From an uncultured Rhodobacter sp. (GTDB taxonomy: Bacteria > Pseudomonadota > Alphaproteobacteria > Rhodobacterales > Rhodobacteraceae), in the NCBI GenBank assembly GCA_945952585.1, contig CAMFII010000004.1:124001-188000 (forward strand): 64,000 nt of DNA. The letters are read 5' to 3'. Shown here in pieces: positions 37,441 to 47,065 of this stretch. Every line of letters begins with the position of its first letter. The stretch's first letter is position 1. A program made the translations under genes and the position numbers. A model generated the notes under the pieces. It did not search any database. It worked only from the letters and a program-made list of their open reading frames with translations, and was not told where the DNA came from.

Positions 37441-38823
37441 ATGACCGACCTCACCTGCTTCAAAGCCTACGACATCCGCGGGAAACTGGGGGCCGAGTTG
37501 AACGAGGACATCGCCCGCCGCATTGGGCGCGCCTTTGCCGAGGGGCTGGGGGCGACGAGGGTCGTCATCGGCCGCGACTGCCGCGCCTCGTCCGCGGCGC
37601 TGACGGCGGCCTGCGTCGAGGGCCTGGTGGCTGGCGGGGTGGAGGTGCTGGACCTGGGCCTGTGCGGGACCGAGGAAATGTATTTCGCTGTGACGCATTT
37701 CGATGCGGATGGCGGGATCGAGGTCACGGCCTCGCATAACCCGATGGATTACAACGGAATGAAGCTGGTGCGGAAGGGATCGGCGCCGCTCGACACCGCG
37801 ACCGGCCTCGCCGCCATCAAGGCGCTTGCCGAGGGGCCGGACCTGCCGCCCCGTCTTGGTGGGCGCGTCGTCGCCGCCGAAGGCGCGCGCGCGGCCTATG
37901 TCGAGCGGGTGCTGTCTTTCGTCGACGTCGCGGCGCTGCGTCCTCTGACCATCCTCGTCAATGCCGGCAACGGAACGGCGGGCCCGACCTTTGACGCCAT
38001 TTCCGAAGAACTTGCAGTGCGCGGCGCGCCGCTCACCTTCGTCCGCCTCCATCACCACCCCGACGGCAGTTTCCCGAACGGCATCCCGAACCCGCTTCTG
38101 CCGGAAAACCAGCCTGTGACGGCCGAGGCGGTGCTGGCCGCTGGTGCTGACATGGGCGTGGCCTGGGACGGCGATTTCGACCGCTGCTTCCTGTTTGACC
38201 ACGACGGCCGCTTCATTCCCGGCGAATACATCGTGGGACTCCTGGCCGAGGTATTCCTCGCCAAGGAGCCGGGGGCGACCATCGTCCACGACCCGCGGGT
38301 CATCTGGAACACGCAGGATGTGGTGGCCCGTGCTGGAGGGATCGCCGTGCAGACCCGGACCGGCCACGCTTTCCTCAAGCAGGCCCTGCGCGACACCGGC
38401 GCGGTCTACGGCGGTGAGATGTCGGCCCATCATTATTTCCGCGACTTCATGTGTTGCGATAGCGGAATGATCCCCTGGCTTCTGGTCGCCGAACTCATGG
38501 GCCGAACTGGCCGCAGCCTGTCGGACCTGGTCTCGGCCCGCATGGCTGCCTTCCCTTCGTCGGGCGAGATCAACTTCCGCCTTGACGATCCCGGCGCGGC
38601 GATCGCCCGCGTGGAGGCGGCGTTGGCCCCGCTCGGGCCGGAGCGGGACGAGATGGATGGCCTGTCGCTCGCTTTCGCGGATTGGCGGCTGAATCTTAGG
38701 CGGTCGAACACCGAGCCGTTGCTGCGGTTGAATGTGGAGGGGCGAGGAGATGCGGCCAGTTTGACTGAGCAAGTGGTCATACTGGGCGATCTGATTGCCC
38801 GCACATGCCTAGAGGAACAATGA
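37441..38823 (+). CDS. manB: Phosphomannomutase
   Basis: CFKAYDIRGKLG; TASHNPMDYNGMKLV; GVAWDGDFDRCFLFD; NLRRSNTEPLLRLNVE. Confidence 0.95.
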   Translation: MTDLTCFKAYDIRGKLGAELNEDIARRIGRAFAEGLGATRVVIGRDCRASSAALTAACVEGLVAGGVEVLDLGLCGTEEMYFAVTHFDADGGIEVTASHNPMDYNGMKLVRKGSAPLDTATGLAAIKALAEGPDLPPRLGGRVVAAEGARAAYVERVLSFVDVAALRPLTILVNAGNGTAGPTFDAISEELAVRGAPLTFVRLHHHPDGSFPNGIPNPLLPENQPVTAEAVLAAGADMGVAWDGDFDRCFLFDHDGRFIPGEYIVGLLAEVFLAKEPGATIVHDPRVIWNTQDVVARAGGIAVQTRTGHAFLKQALRDTGAVYGGEMSAHHYFRDFMCCDSGMIPWLLVAELMGRTGRSLSDLVSARMAAFPSSGEINFRLDDPGAAIARVEAALAPLGPERDEMDGLSLAFADWRLNLRRSNTEPLLRLNVEGRGDAASLTEQVVILGDLIARTCLEEQ

Positions 38824-38915
38824 TCGGTATGGCCCCACCGTTGAGAGTACACGGACGCCAAGAAGAGGCGGCGAGCGGATCTTCTAAACTGTGGCAGCAC
38901 TCTGGAAGGCACTAG

Positions 38916-40271
38916 CAGGCTGTTGAAGCGATCTGCCCTTGGCCCCACGTGAAGAGCATGGCTCACCTGCCGCAGGCTTTGACGGGGACGGTGCTGCGCG
39001 GGGAGGACGAGAAGAGCGGGTCGCTGTTCAACTATGTCGATCTGGAGGCGCGCATCCCGTCGTTGCAACCCGTGAGGAAGATCTGGCGGGTGGTGAACGA
39101 CCGGTTGGCCAGCCTCGATGCCAATTTCAGCGCGCTCTACCCGACTTCGGCCGCCCCTCAATCCCTTAGGAACGGCTGATCGGGTGAGCCTGATCCAAAT
39201 TCTGGTCTCCGTCCGGTCCGAGCGGCAGTTGATGGAGCAGATGCGATACAACTTGCTGTTCCGGTGGTATGTTGGCCCCGGTGTCGACGATCCGGTCTGG
39301 GTTGCCATGGTCTTCAGCAAGAACCGGGACCGGCTGTTGACGACCGAGATGTCGCGCAAGGTGATAGCGGCGATCCTGCCCACCATGAGGTCGCGCTGCT
39401 TCTGTCGGACGACCGCTTCTCGGTGGACAGCACGCTGGTGAAGGCCTGGGTGTCCATGACGAGCTTTCAGCCGAAGACCACCGACACGTCGCCGCATGAC
39501 GACCCGGGCGGCCCGCTTGACCCCCGCGGCCCCACTGAAGACCACCCCGAACGGCCCCCTTGCGCGACCGCCCCGATGCTCTACTCAAACCGCCAGTCCC
39601 GCAATGCGAGGTCGACTTCAAGGGAGAGCCGCGGCCGAATGCAATCCGCCGCTCGCCCCTCGGTCCCGACGGCCGACTCTACAGGAAGTTGCCCGGCACC
39701 GGGCCATGCTGTGCCTCATCGGCCATGCGCTGACGGAGAATCGGAGCGGCCTGATCGCGCAGGCCAATCTGTCCCGGGCCGATGACCATGTCGAACGCCG
39801 GGCGGCGTTCGACATTGTCCACGCCCACCCCCCGGGCTCCACGCGCAAACTGACGCTCGGCGTGGACGGGGGCTACGAGGCCTCCTCCTTCCTTCGCGAC
39901 CTGCGACAGGCTTGCGTCACGCCCCATGTGGCGCGACAATCCCGGCACTCGGTGATCGACGGCCGCATGACCCTAAACGCGACTACGCCCTCTCCTATGA
40001 AGCATTGCAAACGGATCAAGGAGCCCTTTGGCAGGGGCAAGACCGCCGGGAGCCTTGCCTAGACCGTCTGCCGCTGCATTGAACGGGTCGATGCCCGCTT
40101 CGTCCTTGGGATGACCGCCAGCAAGCTCGCCCGGCTGCCTCGGTTGCCAGGGGCATGAGCGAAAGCCGGAAGCCTGACCACGACGTCCGCAGTTCAGTCC
40201 GCAACACACGGCCTCGCCAACGCCCTGCAATCGAGAAACCGTTCCGGCTCGGCGATTAACACAGCAGCCTC
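38916..40271. mobile_element. Decayed IS5-like insertion element with imperfect IRs and CTAG target duplications
   Basis: Left end CAGGCTGTTG, right end CAGCAGCCTC (imperfect inverted repeats); CTAG at 38912-38915 and 40272-40275; transposase fragments inside. Confidence 0.75.
38949..40158 (+). pseudogene. IS5-family (DUF772-type) transposase, multiply frameshifted
   Basis: LTGTVLRGEDEKSGSLFNYVDLEARIPS (frame 1), VSVRSERQLMEQMRYNLLFRWYVGPGVDDPVWVAMVFSKNRDRLL (frame 2), CKRIKEPFGRGKTAGSLA in later frame with stop. Confidence 0.85.
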
Positions 40272-40594
40272 CTAGACGCATGTCTTCAAGTGTGTCCAAC
40301 CCGATCCAAAGGGCAGCCAGCGCGACGAAGTTGTTTCTTCGCGTATCGAACGTGGGAACTTAGGCCCGCATGCCCCGCCATCCTCGAAACGCATTGCGAT
40401 CCTGACATGGTTCATGCGCCGGCTGCTGGACGAGATTTAGAGTTTCCGAACGACGGGTAAGCGCAAGAAGGTTCTGCCGAATCTTGACCGCACTGAGCAC
40501 TGGGCGTAGGAGGTTTTGAGCATTGGTTCGGGCCTGATTGACATTGTCGCCCCACTCCATCTTTGCAGTGCGTCCAATAACTTGAAGGCGAGCC

Positions 40595-43500
40595 GTGAGC
40601 GAACAACGAAAAAGAAGTCGTTCCTGGTGGCATGGGCAAGGCCGATTCAGCAAAGATGAATGGCGTCACCCTCAGCGGCCCGAATTTGACGTCATCGAGA
40701 AGTCCGGACTGTTCGACGCGGAATGGTATACATCCCAGTATCCTGATGCATTAGGCTATGAGGGTGGCGCTCTGCTGCACTACCTTGAGCATGGGTCTGA
40801 AGAAGGTCGTGACCCCAATCCGTTCTTTTCAACGAGTTGGTACGAATCAACATATCCTGAGATTGGCCAGGTCGGCACAAACCCTTTGCATGACTACATA
40901 GTAGCGGGAGCGGATGCAGGCCGACAGCCTTCAGAGGATTTCGACCCGACCTGGTACCGAACCAACTATCCCGATGCGGTGGCGGGCGGCATGGATCCCC
41001 TGCTGCACTATCTTCGACACGGACGTCTGGAAGGCCGCCGCAGGAATGCCACGGACCGATCCAAGGATTTGGAAGCCACCAGAATTCAGATCCTCAAACC
41101 TGCTCGCCCTGCGCGCGAACTGGCCGTTTTCGTAACCCATGCACCGGCAGGAAAGATCAAGCCACATGTTCTGCCCTACGTGGATGCCCTGCGTAACGCC
41201 GGTCTTTCTGTCGTCGTGGTCATTGTCGCGCAGCATCCCGATCAGGTTCGAGCCGACATGCTTCTGGACCAGGTCGATGGACTGTTTGTCCGCGAGAACG
41301 CCGGGTACGATTTTGCCGCCTGGGCCCAGGTAGTGCGCAGGATCGACCTGACCGGGACCGAACTCCTCTGCCTTGCAAATGACAGTCTTATTGGACCGAT
41401 TTGGGCTGACGGTCTGTCCGACCTCATGGCGAAGGTCCACGACAACGATGCCGAACTAATCGGTCTGACAGAAAACCATGAGTTCAAGCGCCATCTGCAG
41501 AGCTTCTTCCTGGTGGCCAAGGGAAAGGCCGTGAAAGCCCTTGCCACATTTCTCGATAACGTCCGCATCCTCGAGAACAAACAAGAAGTCATCATGTCAT
41601 ATGAGGTGCAGTTGACAGACGTCCTCGAGGCACAGGGCTTCAGATCGGTCGCGCTTTTCGCAAATACAGGGGTAGCCAACCGCACGGTGAACGATTGGCG
41701 TGGTCTGATCGAAGAGGGGTTCCCCTTCGTCAAGATGGCCGTTCTCCGAGGTTCGGACTCCGCCGGGTGGGGCGCTCTCTTCGAAAAGCATGGCTATCGT
41801 GTCGCCATCGTAGAGGAAAGTCTTGGTCTGGCGCTGGCCGGAGATTCTGCTCCTCCGCAGGCCCGTCAGTCCGGGACATCCGACAAGAAGACGACAGCAG
41901 TCATCAACACCGCTTTGGCCACCGATCTTGCGGCTGCAGCGCGGGTGGCGCAACTCGAAGTTGAGCTGATGACGGCCGCGAAACGGCCCTGGAAACAGGT
42001 TCAGGCCAAGCTGAAGTTCAAGCTCTACAAAATGCTTTCACGTTTTTCTCCGCCCCTATCGAGAAAGACGGCGGATCGGTTTGCGCGGCGTGCAAGGAAA
42101 TATGATCCGCTCCGTTTCCTGAGCGCCCCGGCCAACGTGCGCATTCTGGCGGCCGAGACCACCAACTCTAAGAGACGACAAGACTACAAGGGGAGAAAGC
42201 CTTTTGATCCCTTAAAACAGAGCATCCTGATCGTAACCCATGAAGCTACCCGCTCTGGGGCGCCGATCCTTGCACTGAACCTCGCCGAGAGCTTTTCCAA
42301 ACGTTACAACGTTACCTGCATTGCACTGAGGGGTGGTGAGTTGATGGAGGATTTCATCGACGTCTCGGAAAGTGTCACTAATGTGGATATCTCCAGCACC
42401 GATGCCGCGGACTATGCAGCCCTAGTTCGCCGCCTCTGTGAGGAAAGGGACTACGCATTCGCCATTGTCAATTCGGTGGTGTCCCATGCCATTCTCAAGA
42501 GCTTGAACGACCGGGGAGTTCCGTCGATCGTGCTCTTGCATGAGTTTGCAACCTACATCGGCAAGAAATCTGCATTTTCCGAGGCCATTCGTTGGGCAGA
42601 CGAGGCCGTGTTCTCCAGCAGGCTTACCCTAGATTGCGCGTCGGAGTTTGACCACAGTGCGCTCGAGATGATGCACCATGTGACAGTGCTGCCCCAGGGC
42701 AGGTGCCGTGTCCCAGATAACCGGCATGGATCAGAGAGGCGGCACGCTGAACACCAGCGCCTTCGGGAACTCTTGCGGCCATCGCATTCGCGTTCGGATC
42801 ACTTTATTGTTCTGGGCGCCGGCACGGTCGAGCTTCGCAAGGGCGTGGATCTGTTCCTTGAGATTGTCGCGCGCGCCCTTAAGCAACCTGGCAGCGAGAG
42901 GCTTCGCTTCGTATGGGTCGGATCGGGTTATGATCCCGAAAACGATCTTGGCTATTCGGTATATCTGCAGGACCAGCTGCGCCGGTCACGGATCGAAGGC
43001 CGAGTACTGTTCATTCCAGCTACTCCCGAGATCGATCTTCTTTATGAACTGTCGGATGCCTTTTTGCTGACAAGTCGGCTTGATCCCATGCCGAATGTTG
43101 CCATTGACGCGATGTGTTCCGGCCTTCCCGTTCTTTGTTTTTCGGATGCATCTGGCATTGCAGACCTGCTGAACGATCAGGGCCTAGGTAACGACTGCGT
43201 AGGGGCATATCTCGATTCAGCGGACTTGGCGGCGAAGCTCCAGGCTTTGGCCACAGATACCGTGCGCTATCTCGACGTTGCCCAAAGGACCCGCAGCGCC
43301 GCAATTGCCGCTTTCGATTTTGGTGATTATGTCGCCAAGCTCGATGACCTCGCGCAGATGGCACGCAAACGCAGGCTCTCTCGAGATGAGGATGTGCGGA
43401 CCATTCTGGAGGCCGGCTCTTTCCGCCAGGATTTCTGTTTTCCACCTAGGACTTTCCAGGGTTCGCCCGCCGAGGCAGTGAGCGCCTATCTGGAACGCCT

Positions 43501-44422
43501 TGACTCGACGGCAGATGCCCGGAAACCAGAGCCCGGATTCAATCCGTTCGTTTATGAGAATCTGGCCCAGGACCGCTACGGTCGAGAGCGGGATTCTTAT
43601 GCCGATTTCCTCGCGAGAGGGCGGCCCAAGGGGCTTTGGCTGACACCTGTCCTGGAGGGCGGGACGAGCTCGGAAAATGGTCGCAATGCCGCTTCGATCC
43701 GTTCAGCGCTCCATATCCATGGCTACCACATTGACCAGTTGCCCGACATCCTTGCCCGGTTAGGAACCAATCTTACCCAACCCGACCTATTCGTGAGCGT
43801 TGCAGACAGCACGGCAGAGGAGCGGGCCCGTTACAGCCTGCAAGACTACCCGGGCCAAGTGCAGGATCTGCGGGTTGTTCCCAATCGCGGACGTGATATC
43901 GGGCCCTTCCTTACTCAGTTTGGCAAGCAGCTTTGCGACGGTTATGCCGTGATCGGGCATGTGCATCTCAAGAAGAGCCCACATGTCAGCGACCCCAGAG
44001 TCGTCTTGAACTGGAACTGTTTTCTGCTTGAGAATTTGCTTGGAGGAAACATCGGCGGTGCGATGATTGACAGGATCATGCATCGTTTTCAAAGCGATCC
44101 AGGAGTGGGTCTGATTTATCCCGATGATCCCCACTTGATCGGATGGTCAAGGAACAGGGTGGTTGCAAGAGGCCTTGCCGAACGCATGGGGATTAACGAG
44201 CTACCATCGGCATTCAACTTTCCGGTTGGCACGATGTTCTGGATGCGGGCCGAAGCGCTGCGGCCCTTCGTGGATCTTGGGCTCGACTGGGGCGACTATC
44301 CCGAGGAACCGATCCCGATTGACGGGACGATGCTTCATGCGCTTGAGAGGCTGTTTGGAATAATCCCTGTCAAGAACGGATGGGACGCAGTCGTCACCAA
44401 CATTCAGGGCCTGACACGCTGA
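40595..44422 (+). CDS. Multi-domain polysaccharide protein: WY..YPD repeats, RgpF-like, GT4-like, RgpF-like domains
   Basis: 1275 aa, GTG start; three N-terminal WYxxxYPD repeats; AVFVTHAPAGKIKPHVLPYVDALRNAGLSVVVVIVAQ (RgpF-like); KGVDLFLEIVARAL..VWVGSG..SRLDPMPNVAIDAMCSGLPVLCF (GT4); VVPNRGRDIGPFLTQFG..HVHLKKS (RgpF-like). Confidence 0.88.
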   Translation: MSEQRKRSRSWWHGQGRFSKDEWRHPQRPEFDVIEKSGLFDAEWYTSQYPDALGYEGGALLHYLEHGSEEGRDPNPFFSTSWYESTYPEIGQVGTNPLHDYIVAGADAGRQPSEDFDPTWYRTNYPDAVAGGMDPLLHYLRHGRLEGRRRNATDRSKDLEATRIQILKPARPARELAVFVTHAPAGKIKPHVLPYVDALRNAGLSVVVVIVAQHPDQVRADMLLDQVDGLFVRENAGYDFAAWAQVVRRIDLTGTELLCLANDSLIGPIWADGLSDLMAKVHDNDAELIGLTENHEFKRHLQSFFLVAKGKAVKALATFLDNVRILENKQEVIMSYEVQLTDVLEAQGFRSVALFANTGVANRTVNDWRGLIEEGFPFVKMAVLRGSDSAGWGALFEKHGYRVAIVEESLGLALAGDSAPPQARQSGTSDKKTTAVINTALATDLAAAARVAQLEVELMTAAKRPWKQVQAKLKFKLYKMLSRFSPPLSRKTADRFARRARKYDPLRFLSAPANVRILAAETTNSKRRQDYKGRKPFDPLKQSILIVTHEATRSGAPILALNLAESFSKRYNVTCIALRGGELMEDFIDVSESVTNVDISSTDAADYAALVRRLCEERDYAFAIVNSVVSHAILKSLNDRGVPSIVLLHEFATYIGKKSAFSEAIRWADEAVFSSRLTLDCASEFDHSALEMMHHVTVLPQGRCRVPDNRHGSERRHAEHQRLRELLRPSHSRSDHFIVLGAGTVELRKGVDLFLEIVARALKQPGSERLRFVWVGSGYDPENDLGYSVYLQDQLRRSRIEGRVLFIPATPEIDLLYELSDAFLLTSRLDPMPNVAIDAMCSGLPVLCFSDASGIADLLNDQGLGNDCVGAYLDSADLAAKLQALATDTVRYLDVAQRTRSAAIAAFDFGDYVAKLDDLAQMARKRRLSRDEDVRTILEAGSFRQDFCFPPRTFQGSPAEAVSAYLERLDSTADARKPEPGFNPFVYENLAQDRYGRERDSYADFLARGRPKGLWLTPVLEGGTSSENGRNAASIRSALHIHGYHIDQLPDILARLGTNLTQPDLFVSVADSTAEERARYSLQDYPGQVQDLRVVPNRGRDIGPFLTQFGKQLCDGYAVIGHVHLKKSPHVSDPRVVLNWNCFLLENLLGGNIGGAMIDRIMHRFQSDPGVGLIYPDDPHLIGWSRNRVVARGLAERMGINELPSAFNFPVGTMFWMRAEALRPFVDLGLDWGDYPEEPIPIDGTMLHALERLFGIIPVKNGWDAVVTNIQGLTR
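40700..41044 (+). repeat. Three tandem ~37-aa protein repeats encoded at the 5' end of the giant glycosyltransferase gene
   Basis: FDAEWYTSQYPDALGYEGGALLHYLEHGSEEGRDPNPF / FSTSWYESTYPEIGQVGTNPLHDYIVAGADAGRQPSEDF / FDPTWYRTNYPDAVAGGMDPLLHYLRHGRLEGRRRN. Confidence 0.9.
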
Positions 44423-44493
44423 AGACTACGTGAGCGGCCGGACTCTCCGGCACTTGTCGAGGTAGGATAGCCTATGGGAAGCGGGGGCGCAGC

Positions 44494-45459
44494 ATGAGAA
44501 CACTGGTGCTTGGGGGCTGCGGCTTCATCGGCTCCCATGTTGTCGACCATCTCGTGGCCGCCGGGCATTCTGTTCGTGTCTTTGACCGCTACCCAGAGAG
44601 GTATCGTTTGCCGGTTGGCGGTGTCGAATACTGTTTCGGTGACTTTCGCGACACGATGGCCCTGATCGAGGCGCTCGTCGATGTCGAGATGGTGTTCCAT
44701 CTAGTCAGTGCAACCTTTCCTGGGACTGCCGAGCTTGATCCCCAAGCGGATGTCCGCGACAACATCCTTGCGACTTTGGGCCTGCTTGAAGCAATGGTGA
44801 AGTTCGGTGTGCGTCGTTTGATCTATCTGTCCTCTGGCGGGACGGTCTATGGCATACCCGATGTTGTTCCAACGGCTGAGAGTCATGCATTGCGTCCGGT
44901 CAACTCGTACGGAATCGTCAAGGCAACTATTGAGAATTACATCCTGCTCTACCATCGAAGTCGTGGATTGCAGCCGGTCATCATCCGCCCTTCCAACCCA
45001 TATGGCACTCGCCAGGGGCATGTCGGGGTTCAGGGTGTAATCACGACCTTCCTAAACCGGGTCATTCGGGGTGAGCCGATCGAGGTTTGGGGAGACGGAA
45101 GTGTTGTGCGCGACTACCTCTTTGTCGACGACCTAGCAAAACTGTGTGTCATTGCGGCGCAGTCCGGAAAGGTTGGAGTATACAATGGCGGCAGCGGACA
45201 AGGTACGTCGATTCGTGATGTGATTGCGCATATCGAACATGTGACGGGACAGACTCTGAACCCAGTTTTCAAGCCGGCCCGCCCCGTGGATGTGCCGCGT
45301 TCGATCCTAGACATGAATCTGGTCAGGTCCGAATTTGGTTGGCTCCCCGAGACCTCCTTGGAGGACGGCATCAACCAGAGTTGGATTTGGCTAAAGTCCA
45401 TTCAAAGTGCCACTGGTGAGCTACCCCCCAACTCTTGGACAGATTCCCGGCTGGTTTAA
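44494..45459 (+). CDS. NAD-dependent epimerase/dehydratase (UDP-glucose 4-epimerase-like)
   Basis: TLVLGGCGFIGSHVVDHLVAAGHSVRVFDR; YLSSGGTVYGIPD; NSYGIVKATIENYILLYH; RPSNPYGTRQ. Confidence 0.92.
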   Translation: MRTLVLGGCGFIGSHVVDHLVAAGHSVRVFDRYPERYRLPVGGVEYCFGDFRDTMALIEALVDVEMVFHLVSATFPGTAELDPQADVRDNILATLGLLEAMVKFGVRRLIYLSSGGTVYGIPDVVPTAESHALRPVNSYGIVKATIENYILLYHRSRGLQPVIIRPSNPYGTRQGHVGVQGVITTFLNRVIRGEPIEVWGDGSVVRDYLFVDDLAKLCVIAAQSGKVGVYNGGSGQGTSIRDVIAHIEHVTGQTLNPVFKPARPVDVPRSILDMNLVRSEFGWLPETSLEDGINQSWIWLKSIQSATGELPPNSWTDSRLV

Positions 45460-45692
45460 GCTACAGCCTGCACCTGCTGATCGGTTTCGATGGTGTTGCA
45501 GTAGACCACGGCGGACGGCTGTCCGCCATGGGGGGAGTGTGGGCGATGGTGGTTGTAGAAGCTGATAAAGCGCCCGCTGTGGCTTGCTGCCGCTTTGGTG
45601 GACACCGAGATAGGGTGTTTCAACGGAGTTCGAGTTACGGATGCAGAGACGGAAGTTCAGCCGCGAGTTCAAGCTTGAGGCGGCGAAGCTGT
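45425..45692. mobile_element. IS3-family debris: OrfB C-terminus (-) abutting OrfA N-terminus (+) with IS ends
   Basis: Minus: SHSGRFISFYNHHRPHSPHGGQPSAVVYCNTIETDQQVQAVA*; plus from 45639/45640: MQRRKFSREFKLEAAKL*; end-like tggacaccgagatagggtgttt near 45600. Confidence 0.75.
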
Positions 45693-45782
45693 GACCTGAT
45701 CTCCTCGTTCTTGGAGACCAGCAGACGTCAGATCCTAGCTTCCGTCACTGTCCGATTTTCGGGTTGCAGTTCTGGCCTGCTC

Positions 45783-46928
45783 TTATGCTGACCGCTTTGG
45801 ATCACGTTTTGCTGCACTTCGGGCAAAGCGCTCTCGCATTCTTGCTGGAACTGGCAGCGGTGTCGCAACCAGTCCTCGCAGGACGTGAAAGCCCAACTTG
45901 TCGGCCAGCGCCTTTTGCGGGTACTGGCGTGTCTCAACTAGGTCCGCTTTCAGCTTTGCCTGGCAGGCGGCAGCATGTGCGGCCTGTTCCTGCATATGGA
46001 CAAGTTCTGCATTTTTCTCGGCCAGCGCCTTTTCCATCTCGGCCAGCGCCTCTTCCAATGCCACGACCCGCTTGGGCAGAGTCATGAGCAGCGCCTCAGA
46101 TCGCTCTGACATCGGGCCAAAGGAGTTCTGCGTCTGATCTGGCGCTGCTGCGCTATGCCCAGCAAAATCCTGCGGCGCGGCGTCCACGATTGCCGTCTTG
46201 CCGACGACTATCCGTGACCCAAGCAGACTATCCTCCGGTTTTCCCTTTGAGACGATGACCGTGGAGTTGCGGAATGCCACCTCCTCGATCAAGCCGAGCG
46301 AAGCATCGTCGAATTGAGCTTTCCAGTGATCTGCGAAGAAGGAGAGAGCTGCGCTTGCAGGCAAAGGGGCGCCCCAGTTTTCCCGATTGACCTGATCGGT
46401 AAGGCGCTTGAAGAACCCAATCGATGAGTAGGGCGCTTCGATCCCTCCTTCGAAGCTTTCCCAATAGCTGCAGTGCAGGTCTTCGGCGACATAGACGCCG
46501 CCGGTCGTGACCAAGGGAAAATAGAAACCGAAGCTTCGCACGATGTCGCTCGAAAGGTGCGAGCCATCATCGATGATGATGTCGTATTCCGGAGAGATGC
46601 TCTTGATCTCTTCGAAGATCTTGTCGTCATTCGCATCTCCGACAACAACTGCGATGCGTGGGTCGTCATAGGTCAGCAGTCGGCACCGTTCGTTGATATC
46701 GCAGCCAACAATCTTAACCGCATTGGGAAAGTAGCGGGCCCAGATTTCCAGGGAGCCACCGTTCTGGATGCCTATCTCGAGCAACCGGATAGGCCGGTCC
46801 CGCAGCTTGTTAAACGCCGCATCATATAGATAGATGTAGGACGCCCATTTGTCGCTGACCTTCCCCTCATGTGCTTCATAAAGTACGTGCAGGCTGTTGC
46901 TTGGGTGAGAGGCGGCCTGTGACGGCAT
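45783..46928 (-). CDS. Class I SAM-dependent methyltransferase-like protein with C-terminal coiled coil
   Basis: PIRLLEIGIQNGGSLEIWARYFPNAVKIVGCDIN; YDIIIDDGSHLSSDIVRSF; C-terminal heptad-rich ALEEALAEMEKALAEKNAELVHMQEQ. Confidence 0.8.
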   Translation of the reverse strand: MPSQAASHPSNSLHVLYEAHEGKVSDKWASYIYLYDAAFNKLRDRPIRLLEIGIQNGGSLEIWARYFPNAVKIVGCDINERCRLLTYDDPRIAVVVGDANDDKIFEEIKSISPEYDIIIDDGSHLSSDIVRSFGFYFPLVTTGGVYVAEDLHCSYWESFEGGIEAPYSSIGFFKRLTDQVNRENWGAPLPASAALSFFADHWKAQFDDASLGLIEEVAFRNSTVIVSKGKPEDSLLGSRIVVGKTAIVDAAPQDFAGHSAAAPDQTQNSFGPMSERSEALLMTLPKRVVALEEALAEMEKALAEKNAELVHMQEQAAHAAACQAKLKADLVETRQYPQKALADKLGFHVLRGLVATPLPVPARMRERFARSAAKRDPKRSA

Positions 46929-47065
46929 GGCGTTTTTTCCAACTCTTGGGCAGATATTCAGCACATCATGTTACGCGTCATGTAGATGGCGTCCAGATGG
47001 CGAACGCACTTTGCTTCGGTTCGGGCAAGAAGATCTGCTGGGCAATGAATACGATAGGACCTATG

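Noticed and set aside
39618-39948. Minus-strand small ORFs within the IS region
   Set aside because: Opposite the decayed transposase; no independent support
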